This document shows, in pieces, positions 47,850 to 58,249 of a stretch of DNA of 64,000 nt (positions are counted from its first letter, which is position 1; each line of letters opens with the position of its first letter). The stretch comes from Trichomonas vaginalis G3 (lineage: Eukaryota; Parabasalia; Trichomonadida; Trichomonadidae). Both the position numbers and the translations under genes were made by a program. A model generated the notes under the pieces. It saw nothing but the letters and a program-made list of their open reading frames with translations. It did not search any database and was not told where the DNA came from. Location: NCBI RefSeq assembly GCF_026262505.1, contig NC_067206.1, positions 6,724,879-6,788,878 of the forward strand, read 5' to 3'.

Positions 47850-47996
47850 TTTTCTCATTTTGTAACTCAAATATATATATATAACTTTTTATTTCATTTT
47901 AAAATAAATAAACATATTACATTAACTTTTTGAATATCATTTATAAATAAAGAATGAATTTGAATAACAATGAAACAAAGAAGGTGTAAAAAACAA

Positions 47997-49130
47997 TTAA
48001 ACGGTATAGTTATCCATCCAATTAATTGTGGTTTGGTTAGGAGTTGTATCTGAGTTCTGAGTGCACCAGTTCCTGCCGAAGTTAAGGCAGGTGATTCTCT
48101 GGCAGAATGGACACCATTTAACGTTATCGATACTTCTGTAGAATCCGACTAAGCAAACGCAGAAGATGAAGGTCATTGCGGGGAAAGCGAGGAAGGAAAT
48201 GAAGCCATGGCACATTCTCTCGCAGCTTCCGAACGAAAGGTTTGGTAAAAGCATGAGAGCGAAGAGAAGTCCCATGATGAATCCTCCGATGTTGTTAAAG
48301 TTATCAATAAATGGTGTTAAGCCAAGAATGATACCAACAACAGTGAGACCAACTAAGATACCAAGGTCTCTTCCCTTCTTTGGATTGGATCTCCATCCAG
48401 CAAATAAATCTGCGAATAGAAGACCAATGTAGCCGAAGATAGCACCGGAAGCACCGCAAGAGATCAACTCTGGAACGAGAAGGCAGGAGAGAATTGTTCC
48501 GTACATACCAGAAACTAAAAATACGAAAAATGCTCTCCAGAAACCTGTGTCTCTTTCGACTCTAGATGTAAAGATAGCGAAAATAAGGATAATGACAAGG
48601 TGGATAGCTCCGGAGTGAAGGAACATTGAAGTAAAGAATCTCCACCATGAACCTGCGAGAATAACAGAAGCTTGCTTGGCACCCATCAAAAGAAGGACTT
48701 CTTGGCTTGGGCCAAACATTGGGTTTTCTGACATTTTAGGAACTTGACCGTATTGGTAGAAAGCGCCACCGAGAACAGCTAAATAAACAATAAGAACACC
48801 AAATGTCCAAATTGGTGGAGACTTGGCATCGAGGTTGATAAGTACTGGCTTGTTTTCCTTTTCTTCTTCTGACTTGGAGTTTTCTTTTTCTCCAGAATCC
48901 GAGTCGGCGAATCTCTCTGGTTGTCTTGATGTTTTAGGATCATTACTCCTCTTTTTCTTTTTAGGCTCGTTGGAATTACCATTATCGAAATTTAATCTTG
49001 ATGTAGAAAAGTCGTTTGGAGTTGTTTGCATGTTTGCTGTTTCCCACCAGTTGCCACCACCTCCTGGCTTGGATTGCTCAATATCTTTTCCAGTCATAAG
49101 GGAGTTCTTACGTTTGTTTCTTCCACTCAT
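47997..49130 (-). CDS. Rhomboid-like protein without catalytic histidine
   Basis: 377 residues. Residues 1-104 are a polar cytosolic region (KKKKRSND, DSDSGEKENSKSEEEKEN). The rhomboid domain follows: first helix TFGVLIVYLAVLGGAFY, the L1-loop/TM2 motif SWWRFFTSMFLHSGAIHL, TM4 with the serine motif SCGASGAIFG (Ser228), and TM6 DNFNNIGGFIMG. TM6 normally reads DNFAHLGG; here Asn280 (codon AAC at 48291-48293) takes the place of the catalytic His. The Ser-His dyad is incomplete, so it is probably a pseudoprotease like iRhoms and Derlins that binds membrane proteins. After TM7 there is a cysteine-rich tail (WCPFCQRITC, NWC). The start is the first ATG. Confidence 0.85.
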   Translation of the reverse strand: MSGRNKRKNSLMTGKDIEQSKPGGGGNWWETANMQTTPNDFSTSRLNFDNGNSNEPKKKKRSNDPKTSRQPERFADSDSGEKENSKSEEEKENKPVLINLDAKSPPIWTFGVLIVYLAVLGGAFYQYGQVPKMSENPMFGPSQEVLLLMGAKQASVILAGSWWRFFTSMFLHSGAIHLVIILIFAIFTSRVERDTGFWRAFFVFLVSGMYGTILSCLLVPELISCGASGAIFGYIGLLFADLFAGWRSNPKKGRDLGILVGLTVVGIILGLTPFIDNFNNIGGFIMGLLFALMLLPNLSFGSCERMCHGFISFLAFPAMTFIFCVCLVGFYRSIDNVKWCPFCQRITCLNFGRNWCTQNSDTTPNQTTINWMDNYTV

Positions 49131-49228
49131 TTTGTATTTGGTATTATCACAAAAACCTCTCGTATGATGTTTTTGTGAACTTTACAAAGGAACTTTACAC
49201 GGAAAATATTGAATCGTTATTTCAACAT

Positions 49229-49441
49229 TTATATTATATAGTTATAAGATAATAATTTACTACAAAAAAATTTGATAAGTTTTTCATAATTGAATTGAAA
49301 AACCTCAAAGTATTGCCAAAGACCTTCTTGAACTTCTTGTGAATATTTAATCCAGTTTTTGTTCATTTTTTCTTCCAAACGTTTTTTGTTGTGATGTTTT
49401 CTGGTGTCTTTCAATTTTTGATATGAATAAGCCCCCTCCAT
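49229..49441 (-). CDS. Possible small protein, 70 aa
   Basis: A frame from the ATG at 49439-49441 encodes MEGAYSYQKLKDTRKHHNKK, a basic helix and an aromatic C-terminal half (NWIKYSQEVQEGLWQYFEVFQF). No family was recognised. It is compact and predicted helical, and codons fit local genes, but the length is short. The gene lies upstream of the rhomboid in the same orientation. Confidence 0.4.
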   Translation of the reverse strand: MEGAYSYQKLKDTRKHHNKKRLEEKMNKNWIKYSQEVQEGLWQYFEVFQFNYEKLIKFFCSKLLSYNYII

Positions 49442-50140
49442 TTCAATTTTAAAATAAATCAATTGATACAATAAATAAAAATGAATCTACTATTAATATT
49501 ACAGAATATTTTCACTTTTTTTGAAAAATTCTAATCAATTTGTTAACCTCTGTATATATCTGTTCGTGAAACCAATAAAAATAGGCTAATGAAGGCAATG
49601 GATAAATTATACATCAAGAGTAAATTAGTATTGCCTATGGTGTGTGTGGTATAAACAGAGTATTTCTTGATATATAAAAAATCGTGAAAAAATATTTATT
49701 TTATCAAACATTTTGATAGTAAATATATATAGTATACACACAAAAATGCTGTTTTAATGATTGGTCTTATCATTTTTGATATTTTTAATACATATTTTTC
49801 CATCAAAGGATTGTTACATCCTAAATGTCATTCACTTATATGTTGGCCTAATATAATAGTAAAACTTAAATATTGTATACTTCAAAAGCTGAAATATTTT
49901 TCTTTGAATTTATTCTAGATAATTTTAGTAATTCCCTTGGAAAACACCCGATAAATTTTTATTTCATGATTAATTATGAGTTGTATACCTCAGAGATCAA
50001 ATCCCTTGGACAAAAATTCTATAAATTTTTAAAATATCAATTATATTTGATTAAAAATAGGTTATTTACCAAACAGAGATATTAATGCCACTAAATAAAT
50101 ATTATGATCCCTCCGATTATTTTTTGCAAAAAGTGACAAT
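49442..50140. other. Intergenic region
   Basis: AT-rich. A weak 70-residue frame (49873-50085) looks random. AAAAAGTGACA lies just before the ATG of the next gene (50128-50138). Confidence 0.45.
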
Positions 50141-53100
50141 ATGGATATCAGGGAGCAGGTTGATAATGAATTGCGAAGTATTGCAGCTACAACTCTCCCA
50201 GAATCAGTTAAGAAGAATATTGAAAAGGTGTTATTTGCATTAAAATCAAATGATTCTTCTTTTCATATTTCAGAATCTGATGATCCATTTATCAATGTAT
50301 ATACAGACATATCAAAACAGAAAAAGAATGTAAATGAGTATATCAATCTTATATCTGTCATCAAACTCTTGATTGAAAGTTCAATTCTCGATGGAACTGC
50401 ACTTCAAATTATTTTAACAGATATTTTAGAACAAATACAAACGGGAAATGATAGTTATTGTCTCAAAGTTCTTCAAGTTGCATTATCTTTGTTTTCTTCC
50501 CAAGTTGGAAAAATCGAAGATCGTATTTCTTCAACAAAATGCATTTTGAAGCTGATAAATTCTTCATCAGAGTTAGTAAAGCAAGTATCAATAGCTACTT
50601 TTCATCAATTGATAGATGTAACTTTTGATCAATCAAAATCTCAGCATCAAGGCTTAAATTTATCACAATCTATATCTCAAGAGCTTAAATTAGATGAAAC
50701 TAGCAAGGAAACAAGCAAAACTATCGAAACATTTGAAGTTGATGAAAAAACTCACTGGTCAATCATTTTCTCCATCAATTTAATCAACGACATCATTACA
50801 TCTTTCCAAAATGGATCTCCTAAGACCTTTTCCAATGTGTTTAAACTTGAATCTGTTCGTAATTTACTTCCTGACTTCTTAAAGCACATATTAGACAAGA
50901 ATTTCGTATTATTAAGCCATTACAATACAGAATACAATAAAATTATCGACCAATTAATGAAGTATTTGTCAAATCAAAAAGATAATTTAATTTTCTTACG
51001 ATTTGTACCATTTGTCATCTTCTATTTGACAAAGAAAGATGTTCAGACAGCACAGAAACTTACAATAAAGGTCACAAAGCTTATAGATACAGTTCCAATC
51101 GCGTTTTGTACATTAAAAACAATTTTTTTGTATAATCCAGGCGAAATATTCACATTATTAAGCGGAGAACAGCTCGTGGTCATTACAAAGAAAGCCTGTA
51201 ACTATATTCTCAGTAATTTCAAAGGACAATTTTCAAATTCGATTATTGTCTTCGGAAAAAACAAACCAACAGTAGAATCGTATGATACAGTATCTGTATC
51301 GTCTAGCGAGATCATTAACTCATGCGTATCCTTGATTTATATTCAAATTCCTCAATGTATCCTTCATCTTGAGCATTTTGACCAAATTTTTGAATCTTTC
51401 GAGACAATATGGCAGCGGGTGGTTGCTCTAACAGAAAACCAGCAAACCCTGTTGACATCTCTTAAAATTTCGAGATTAGCCGTAAAAATTGCAGTTGCAC
51501 GGTCACAGAGCGATCCAATCAACAGAATTGTATCAACACTGTGCGGAATATCACTACCACAGTCATCAGCGTATTCTATGACCCTAAAATCCGTAATTTC
51601 GCTGAGTTCTATCACGAGATTATTGAAATCTTTGACTTATCGCATAATGAGGTTCTGGCCTTTGCTTCTCGAGACCATCTCCAAGTGCCACCACACGGCA
51701 TCCCACAGGAGATCTCCTGCGGACATCCAGGCTTTGAGTTTAATTTCTTCGGACATTTTGGATTTTTCAATTGAATTAACAAATGAGAGCTTTACAAATC
51801 TATTCAAAATTATTGTAAAGCTTTCCGATGACGAATCGATCTCATTTGTTAAAAACAATGGTACTGTACCTAATTTCTGGCCATTAAAATCATTAAGTCT
51901 TCTTTTCATACAAAATATCTCCAGATCCGAGCTAATTGAAGAGAAATACTTCGGCCATATCAAAACTCTCATAGAATGTGAGTCCAAAGAGTTCAGAACA
52001 CAAGCTACTTATGAACTTTTCGAAGTTGGAAAATCTATGATCGAATTTCCTTCGAGTTCCGAGAAATGCCGCCAGAGCATCTTCGATTTCATACATCTGA
52101 CCACTTCCTCATCGCACAAGGACGTCAGCGTCGCCAGTTTTTCGTCATTACTTAATTTTCTTTCAGGAAAAACTTCCGACCAAATAAAAGACGGCTGGCC
52201 ACTTATATTAACCACACTCAAAGCTGTTTGGACGACTCCTTACAACGACAACATCGCAAATGGTTTCAGAACTCTCAATTTTGTTTGCAGAGACTGTTTG
52301 CGATTAATTGGTCTAAAAAGTGCCGATGTTTTGATGTCCACTGTCAGTTCATTCATTTCCCAGGAAGAGGACATTAATACGGCATTGGGGAGTGTTGGAT
52401 TATTCTGGGATATAGGAAGTGGAATGGTTCCTGTTGAAAACGAAGAAACAAAGAAAGGATGGAAGATTTTGTTCGAAGTTTTGGAGAAATATTTCTACGA
52501 CAAAAGACAAAATGTTTCCATAGCAACACTAGACACTTTCTTCAATCTCTGCTCAACATTCAACCAACAGTTCCCTGATGATTTGAAGAAATTCGTGAAT
52601 GAAGAAATTTTGTCACCTTTATTTGAAAAAATTTTGGAAATTTGTGAAGATAAAAACCAAAGTTTGGCCGACCAAATTGACGCTTTCCTTCTTTCTTTAC
52701 AAAATGGAATACAAACATTAGTTTCTCTTGGAAATTACCAAAAAGTGATGCCGATTATTGTAAAGACGATAGAAAAAATTTCAATGCGAACAGAGATACA
52801 AACGAAATCAAGTGACTGTCTGAAGAATTTCATTTCTTTGTGTGCGATAAATGACAATTTACTGATACATGAAGTGATTAAAAGTTGTGACCAAATTCTG
52901 ACAAAACTGACACAAAACGTGACAGTTAATAACAACCACATACAAGTATTATCGAATGTTATGGCCGAGATACTTCCAAATGTATGTTCGAAGATAGATG
53001 ACAGTGATTTCTGTTTAGTTTTAGGAATTTTGGATTTGTTTTGCACTTTTCAGTTGGAAAAAAATTTCCTGAATTTGGCAATACATGTTACATTGAATTC

Positions 53101-53899
53101 CCTTTCAAACTACAAGGATTTGAGCGAGCAGAGACTGAGCTTGATTGTACAAATGCTTCTAAGTTTGATCAGTTTGAAACACACGAATTTGACATTGAAA
53201 GTTTTCGAAGTTTTACAACTTTTGTATGAAAAATTGTTTTCATTCGAAACAAGATCTAAGTGTTTCGAACTAGTACTGCCAATGTTCTTAAGATATCTAC
53301 CACAATCAGACGCTTACAACTGTCTCAAGAAAATTTTGGAATTCGATGTAAATTTGTCACTTTTTATGATGAAAGAAATAAATGTTCGAAGATTAGTTGA
53401 TTTAGGCCGAAGATTCAATGATTTCAAAGGCCAAATACTAGAGAGAACTGTCAACTACATGTACTTCATACAGCCAAAAGTGTTCCCTATTTATTTGTCT
53501 CTTTCTGATAATTTAGTTTACATATCGTATTTTAATGAAATTTGCCATGTAAACTCGTCAGAAGAGAAAATTAAATTTGCTATTGCAACTAAGAGCGATG
53601 TTTATTCTTCGCTTGCAGAGCAGTTTAATTTAATCATTTCTGAAGAAAAAAGCTTGGGAACAATACTTCCAAAATCTAGATATGAAGGTGTGCTTGTTTT
53701 CTTAGAAAAAGTGACAGAAATTAAGACAGATGATAGAATATTTGGTCTGACAGATTTTGATAATCAAAGTCATTTGTTTTTGATGGTTGAGATGATGATT
53801 AAACTGACTGAATCTAAATCAGGAGGAATAAGAAAAGCTGCACAGAAAATCATACAAATTGTTAATGAAAAGACAAAAGAGAAGCTTATTACTAACTAA
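50141..53899 (+). CDS. MON2-like HEAT-repeat Golgi protein
   Basis: 1252 residues of helical solenoid. The start resembles the DCB domain of MON2/BIG proteins (VDNELRSIAATTLPESVKKNIEKVLFALK). YCLKVLQVALSLFSSQ, then RISSTKCILKLINSSSELVKQVSIATFHQLIDVTFDQ follows the MON2 pattern LKVLQ.LL...S, ...A.ATLRQLV..VFD. HWSIIFSINLINDIITSFQNGSP and a later FYDKRQNVSIATLDTFFNLCSTF correspond to the HUS- and HDS-type helices. No Sec7 domain is present, which separates it from BIG/GBF exchange factors and fits MON2, a regulator of retrograde traffic from endosomes to the Golgi. A condensin- or importin-like HEAT protein is the alternative. Confidence 0.6.
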   Translation: MDIREQVDNELRSIAATTLPESVKKNIEKVLFALKSNDSSFHISESDDPFINVYTDISKQKKNVNEYINLISVIKLLIESSILDGTALQIILTDILEQIQTGNDSYCLKVLQVALSLFSSQVGKIEDRISSTKCILKLINSSSELVKQVSIATFHQLIDVTFDQSKSQHQGLNLSQSISQELKLDETSKETSKTIETFEVDEKTHWSIIFSINLINDIITSFQNGSPKTFSNVFKLESVRNLLPDFLKHILDKNFVLLSHYNTEYNKIIDQLMKYLSNQKDNLIFLRFVPFVIFYLTKKDVQTAQKLTIKVTKLIDTVPIAFCTLKTIFLYNPGEIFTLLSGEQLVVITKKACNYILSNFKGQFSNSIIVFGKNKPTVESYDTVSVSSSEIINSCVSLIYIQIPQCILHLEHFDQIFESFETIWQRVVALTENQQTLLTSLKISRLAVKIAVARSQSDPINRIVSTLCGISLPQSSAYSMTLKSVISLSSITRLLKSLTYRIMRFWPLLLETISKCHHTASHRRSPADIQALSLISSDILDFSIELTNESFTNLFKIIVKLSDDESISFVKNNGTVPNFWPLKSLSLLFIQNISRSELIEEKYFGHIKTLIECESKEFRTQATYELFEVGKSMIEFPSSSEKCRQSIFDFIHLTTSSSHKDVSVASFSSLLNFLSGKTSDQIKDGWPLILTTLKAVWTTPYNDNIANGFRTLNFVCRDCLRLIGLKSADVLMSTVSSFISQEEDINTALGSVGLFWDIGSGMVPVENEETKKGWKILFEVLEKYFYDKRQNVSIATLDTFFNLCSTFNQQFPDDLKKFVNEEILSPLFEKILEICEDKNQSLADQIDAFLLSLQNGIQTLVSLGNYQKVMPIIVKTIEKISMRTEIQTKSSDCLKNFISLCAINDNLLIHEVIKSCDQILTKLTQNVTVNNNHIQVLSNVMAEILPNVCSKIDDSDFCLVLGILDLFCTFQLEKNFLNLAIHVTLNSLSNYKDLSEQRLSLIVQMLLSLISLKHTNLTLKVFEVLQLLYEKLFSFETRSKCFELVLPMFLRYLPQSDAYNCLKKILEFDVNLSLFMMKEINVRRLVDLGRRFNDFKGQILERTVNYMYFIQPKVFPIYLSLSDNLVYISYFNEICHVNSSEEKIKFAIATKSDVYSSLAEQFNLIISEEKSLGTILPKSRYEGVLVFLEKVTEIKTDDRIFGLTDFDNQSHLFLMVEMMIKLTESKSGGIRKAAQKIIQIVNEKTKEKLITN

Positions 53900-54305
53900 G
53901 AATAAAGATATTAAAATATTTGTTTGTTATATTTAATATTAATTGTATTTTAAAGTGATTTTTATAAAAAAATTAACTTACAATTCACTCAATTACATCC
54001 AAAATCACATAATACTAATTACAATGAACAAGATACAAGTGTAATGCTTTATGTTTATTGCGAGTTTGTGTATTTATAAACTCAATTTTTTCAATTTATG
54101 GATCCAAATGCGAACATTATATAAAATTTACCAATTCTAAGAAGTTATGGATAAAGATATTCCATTTGGAATCGCATCATTTCATATCTATGAACTTAAT
54201 CAAAATTCATATAATTTTTATACACAATTTTTGCAAATATCGTTAAACACATGTATAACAATGTTTTATAACGTGATATTCAAAAATTTGACTTTTAAAT
54301 TCTTC
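53900..54305. other. Intergenic region
   Basis: AT-rich, with no gene recognised. A frame starting at 54147 runs into the ankyrin pseudogene, but its first 53 residues do not resemble the family, so the start is placed at 54306. Confidence 0.45.
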
Positions 54306-55199
54306 ATGTCTGATCAAGATATTCATCCAAGCAAATACAGTGAACTGAAAAGTATCCTCAAATACCACATTGATTCATATATTGCATTATATCAGTTAAA
54401 AACGAAAAACGACGAAGAATTAAACTCAATTTACAAAATGATCAAGGCAGAATTGATTGATTCGAAGAAATGCCATTCTCAAATAATTATAAGAGATATT
54501 TTAAATATTATTCCGTATAATAACCGCTATACAAAGTCATATTTATCACTTGCCAAACTCATATCTGATGATTATCATTTAGAAAAGGTACCAGATGTCG
54601 AAGATATTTCTAGATATCTGTTTTATAAAGAATATGGAATTAAATTAGACAATTCTGACGCAGACGAAAAAATGAAATCCGTAAATCTCCATATTCATTC
54701 AGAAAACACAATTTACAGAGCAATTATGCATAATAACTTAGAAGCATTCGTCGCGTTCACAGAAAGAGATGATTTTAATGAAGATCAAAGACTTAAAAGC
54801 AGTTTATATCCATTTGTCAAAAAAGGATATTCTTTACTTGAATTATGTTGTTATCATGGAGCTGTTGATTGTTTCAAGATATTAATAACCAAATTTGACA
54901 AGGGGATAACTAAAGAATGACTTCATTTATCGTTTTTAGGAGGAAATCCAGAGATTATGAGTGAATGCTTAAAACATCAAAAACCGGATGAAAAATGCAT
55001 GGAATATGCAATAATTTCACACAACATTGATTTTGTTACATTCTTGATGAATGAATACAATATAAAGATTGATTTAAATTATTGCCAATATTACAAAAAT
55101 CTTGATTCATTATTGGTTTATTTCGATCAAACAAATGATATTAACAAATGCTTTGTTTATTCATCGACATTTGGCATATCATCTCTTTGCGAATACTTC

Positions 55200-56025
55200 C
55201 TTTCACATGGTGCAAATGTCAATGAAAAAGATAAATTTGGAAAAGCTGCTCTACATTATGCAGCAGAAAAGAATAGTAAAGAGACAGTCATACTTCTTAT
55301 TTCACATGGTGCAAATATCAATGTAAAAGATAAATATAAAAAAACGGCTCTTCATTATGCAGCAGAATATAATTGTAAAGAAACAACCAAACTTCTTATT
55401 TCACACGGTGCAAATATCAATGAAAAGGATAGATTTGGAAAAGCTGCTCTTCATTATGCAGCAGAATATAATTGTATAGAAATAGTTGAACTTCTTATTT
55501 CACATGGTGCCAATATCAATGAAAAAGATGGTTTTGGAAAATCTGCTCTTCATAATGCAACAATAGGAAATAGTAAAGAAACCGCCAAATTTCTTATTTC
55601 ACATGGTGCAAATATCAACGAAAAAGATAAAGAAGGAAAACTGCCTCTTCATCATGCAGCATGGAATAATTGTAAAGAAACTGCCGAACTTCTCATTTCA
55701 CATGGTGCCAATATCAACGAAAAAGATGAAGATGGAAAAACAGCTCTTCATTATACATCATATAATGATAGGAAAGAAATAGTCAAACTTCTTATTTCAC
55801 ATGGTGCCAATATCAATGAAAAAGATGGTTTTGGAAAATCTGCTCTTCACTATGTATCATATAATAATAGTAAAGAAACTGTCGAACTTCTCATTTCACA
55901 TGGTGCCAATATCAATGAAAAAGATGGTTTTGGAAAAACCCCTCTTTATTATGCATCATATAATAATAGTAAAGAAACAGCCAGGTTTCTTATTTCACAT
56001 GGTGCAAATATTAATGAAAAAGATA
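55200..56025 (+). repeat. Tandem 99-bp ankyrin repeat array
   Basis: Nine units of 99 nt, each starting near CTTCTTATTTCACATGGTGC and including AATGAAAAAGAT. Several neighbours differ at only a few positions, so the array was recently expanded or homogenised. Confidence 0.85.
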
Positions 56026-56033
56026 TATATGGA

Positions 56034-57141
56034 TAGGGTTGTTAGATTCCCGACGATAGGTGTCTTGGAAGATTTGCCTGGTGTCATCATAGTGTCTTTA
56101 AATCAAAAATTTTATTTTGGAGTTAGTTTTATTGATTTTTCAATAAAAAACATTTCTAAAACAAGAAAATAAAACGATAAAATATTTATATTTTATATAA
56201 GGATCTTATATATTTAAAATAAATATCATTTTATTTTTTTCATTGGTGTCTGTCAAACCATAATACACCATTCAAAAATTCAATGTGTCCTGCGGTTTCA
56301 AAAGACACCTTCAAATTGAACGATAGCACAGACACTATTGAATTTTACCCATTTTATTTAGTTTTTACCCTTTTTATTTTTAAGAATTAATGACTGAAAC
56401 AGCCGTTTTGCTATGACCTCAATCACTTTTATTTATTATTTTAAATATTATTTAATTTTATTATTTGAATAGGCCAACTTATATTTGAGAAGCTCAATTT
56501 GAGACCACTTAATACATTGAAATATCATAAATATTGAAATATTAAAAAGTGTATTTCAAAATATTGAAATTATAAAAATTTATAATACTGAAATTGAGAC
56601 AAATTAATAAATTCAATGTGTTTTTTTTGAAATAACTCTCAAATATTATTTTTTTGTTTATTTAATGATGAATAAATATGATTGCTTTAGTCAATCATAA
56701 AAACTAATTTAAGTTTAAAATAATGAAAGGATAATTTGATCGTTTTTTAAAATACAATTATTTTTGATGATTTACAAGAATCTTTGAAAAGAATATAATA
56801 TAGGTTCTATTTTTGTAAAATTTATCCAAATCATGTATTACATAAATTACGATTAAAACGATGAAAGAACCAAAAAGTGTGTTTTGTTGTTGCGTGTTGG
56901 ATGCGGGATCCTGTTATTTCCGAAATCGACAAAAAATTTGGAAATTTAATTTCCGAAATCGAAATTATATTAATGTTTTTAATATTCTTATATCAAAAGG
57001 ATTAAAGTTCATTAAGAGAAAAACAATTCTTCTTCTTCAATCTATTGGCGCATTTATTTCTACACGCCAATAAGGAAGGGAAAATTATAAGACACCATGG
57101 TGTCTTCAAAACGCTAATTTTTGATATTTTTAACAACCCTA
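56034..57141. mobile_element. 1108-bp non-autonomous TIR element inside ankyrin gene
   Basis: Ends TAGGGTTGTTA (56034-56044) and TAACAACCCTA (57131-57141) are exact inverted repeats. The host sequence TATATGGA occurs on both sides (56026-56033 and 57142-57149), an 8-bp target duplication; 9 bp is possible because of end ambiguity. Eight-bp duplication and a TAGGG start fit the hAT superfamily, while a 9-bp reading would suit Mutator-like elements. There is no transposase frame. Inner features are GGTGTCTT motifs near both ends, a perfect 18-bp palindrome AAGACACCATGGTGTCTT at 57089-57106, an inverted repeat TATTGGCG/CGCCAATA at 57043-57072, and doubled TTCCGAAATCGA near 56918-56962. Confidence 0.8.
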
Positions 57142-57328
57142 TATATGGAAAAACTGCTCTTCATTATGCTGCAGAATATAATTGTAAAAAGCAGTCAAAC
57201 TCCTTATATCACATGGTGCAAATATTAATGAAAAAGATATATTTGAAAAAGCTGCTCTTAATTATTCATCGCATAATAATAATAAAGAAATAGTCAAACT
57301 TCTGATTTCGCATAGTGAATGTTTATAG

Positions 57329-58249
57329 TAAAAAATCAATTCTGAATAACTCTCATCCAAAAACCATCATTACAAATGATCCATAATCTGATTATTGGAA
57401 TCATCTTGTTTGAACAATAAAGGATCTTTTGTGTAAGATGAAATTTAATGAAAAAAGATTTCTTTTAGTTATAAGATGAAATAGTTAAAATTATTACATA
57501 TACAAGAGATTGAGCAGGAGTATAATAATTTCTGGTCAAACTGGACCAAATTATAGAAATTTCAATATTTGATATGAAATTTCCTAGAAATGTTGACATA
57601 TTTTAAGGGCATGGTCTTGGAATAGCCTATTTTTCATTAAACAAAATTGGATTAAATTAAGCAGCTAGTGGTTCTGGTCTAGCAAATGATCTAAGAATAA
57701 GATAAATAAACTTCAAACTTGCAAAAATTTCAGGATTGTGTATATAGCAAATTTAATATATCCAGGTGATGAAGCATTTGATTCAAGATGTATCAAGAAT
57801 TTGCAGTCCATTGTTGCAATCATGATTGATTTTAACTTCTTTAAGGGTGCACTTACCACTTTCTGACATTCTCTCAAATTTCTTGTTTATGGTTTTATTT
57901 TCTATGCCTCTTCACACCCGTATATCTCTTTTTGATAGAGTGTCAGAAAGTGGTAAGTGCACCCTTAATGCCGATATTTTTGAATTATATACCAAAGCAA
58001 CGCGTCGCTTTTAATGCTATATCAGCGCTTTGCATCCTCCAATATTAACTTTCCCGTTTTTAAAAAACTGGAGCTGCGGCTTTTGGTTCTTTGTTCCTAA
58101 ACATGACAACAGGGAAACAAATTGAATTATATTCTGAATTCCTTGTTTTGAGATCGATTCATTTACTATAAGAAAGAGTTAATTCAAACGAGAATACTAT
58201 TACAAAGAGTGATTTTTTATAACAAGAATGGTGAAAATTCAAAAAAATA
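57329..58249. other. Intergenic region with a TTAA-type MITE
   Basis: AT-rich. The 120-bp inverted-repeat element at 57845-57964 is the only clear feature. No gene was recognised. Confidence 0.5.
57845..57964. mobile_element. 120-bp MITE with perfect 24-bp TIRs and TTAA flanks
   Basis: The arms at 57845-57868 and 57941-57964 are perfectly complementary (GGGTGCACTTACCACTTTCT plus GACA). TTAA stands on both sides (57841-57844 and 57965-57968), as expected for a TTAA target duplication of Kolobok- or piggyBac-type transposases. The 72-nt centre is pyrimidine-rich and has no frame. A partial copy of the terminus is at 16392-16419. Confidence 0.8.

Larger units (their letters stand above)
47405..47996. 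other. Intergenic region with a direct-repeat pair
   Basis: Contains two copies of the approximately 85-bp dispersed repeat (47534-47618 and 47764-47849). No gene was recognised; a weak 85-residue frame at 47627-47884 overlaps the second copy. Confidence 0.5.
54306..57328 (+). pseudogene. DUF3447/ankyrin gene broken by a stop and by an insertion
   Basis: From the ATG at 54306 (MSDQDIHPSKYSELKS) the DUF3447-type head runs to GITKE and a TGA at 54918-54920. The same frame continues without a shift (LHLSFLGGNPEIMSECL); the paralogue at 46412 has TGT (Cys) at this place. The region HNIDFVTFLMNEYNIK, DLNYCQYYKNLDSLLVYF follows, then nine ankyrin repeats of 33 residues with nearly identical DNA (SHGANINEKDGFGKSALHY). 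After EKDIYG a 1108-bp element interrupts the gene (56034-57141). The array resumes with YGKTALHYAAEYNCK, has a one-base deletion near 57186, and ends after about one and a half more repeats at 57328. The head is so similar to 46412-47404 that both derive from a recent duplication. Confidence 0.88.

Noticed and set aside
54147-54305. Upstream extension of the ankyrin pseudogene
   Set aside because: The first 53 codons do not resemble the family; the paralogue starts at the equivalent of 54306.
55200-56025. CRISPR-like regular repeat pattern
   Set aside because: The 99-bp periodicity is fully explained by coding ankyrin repeats of 33 residues without spacers.
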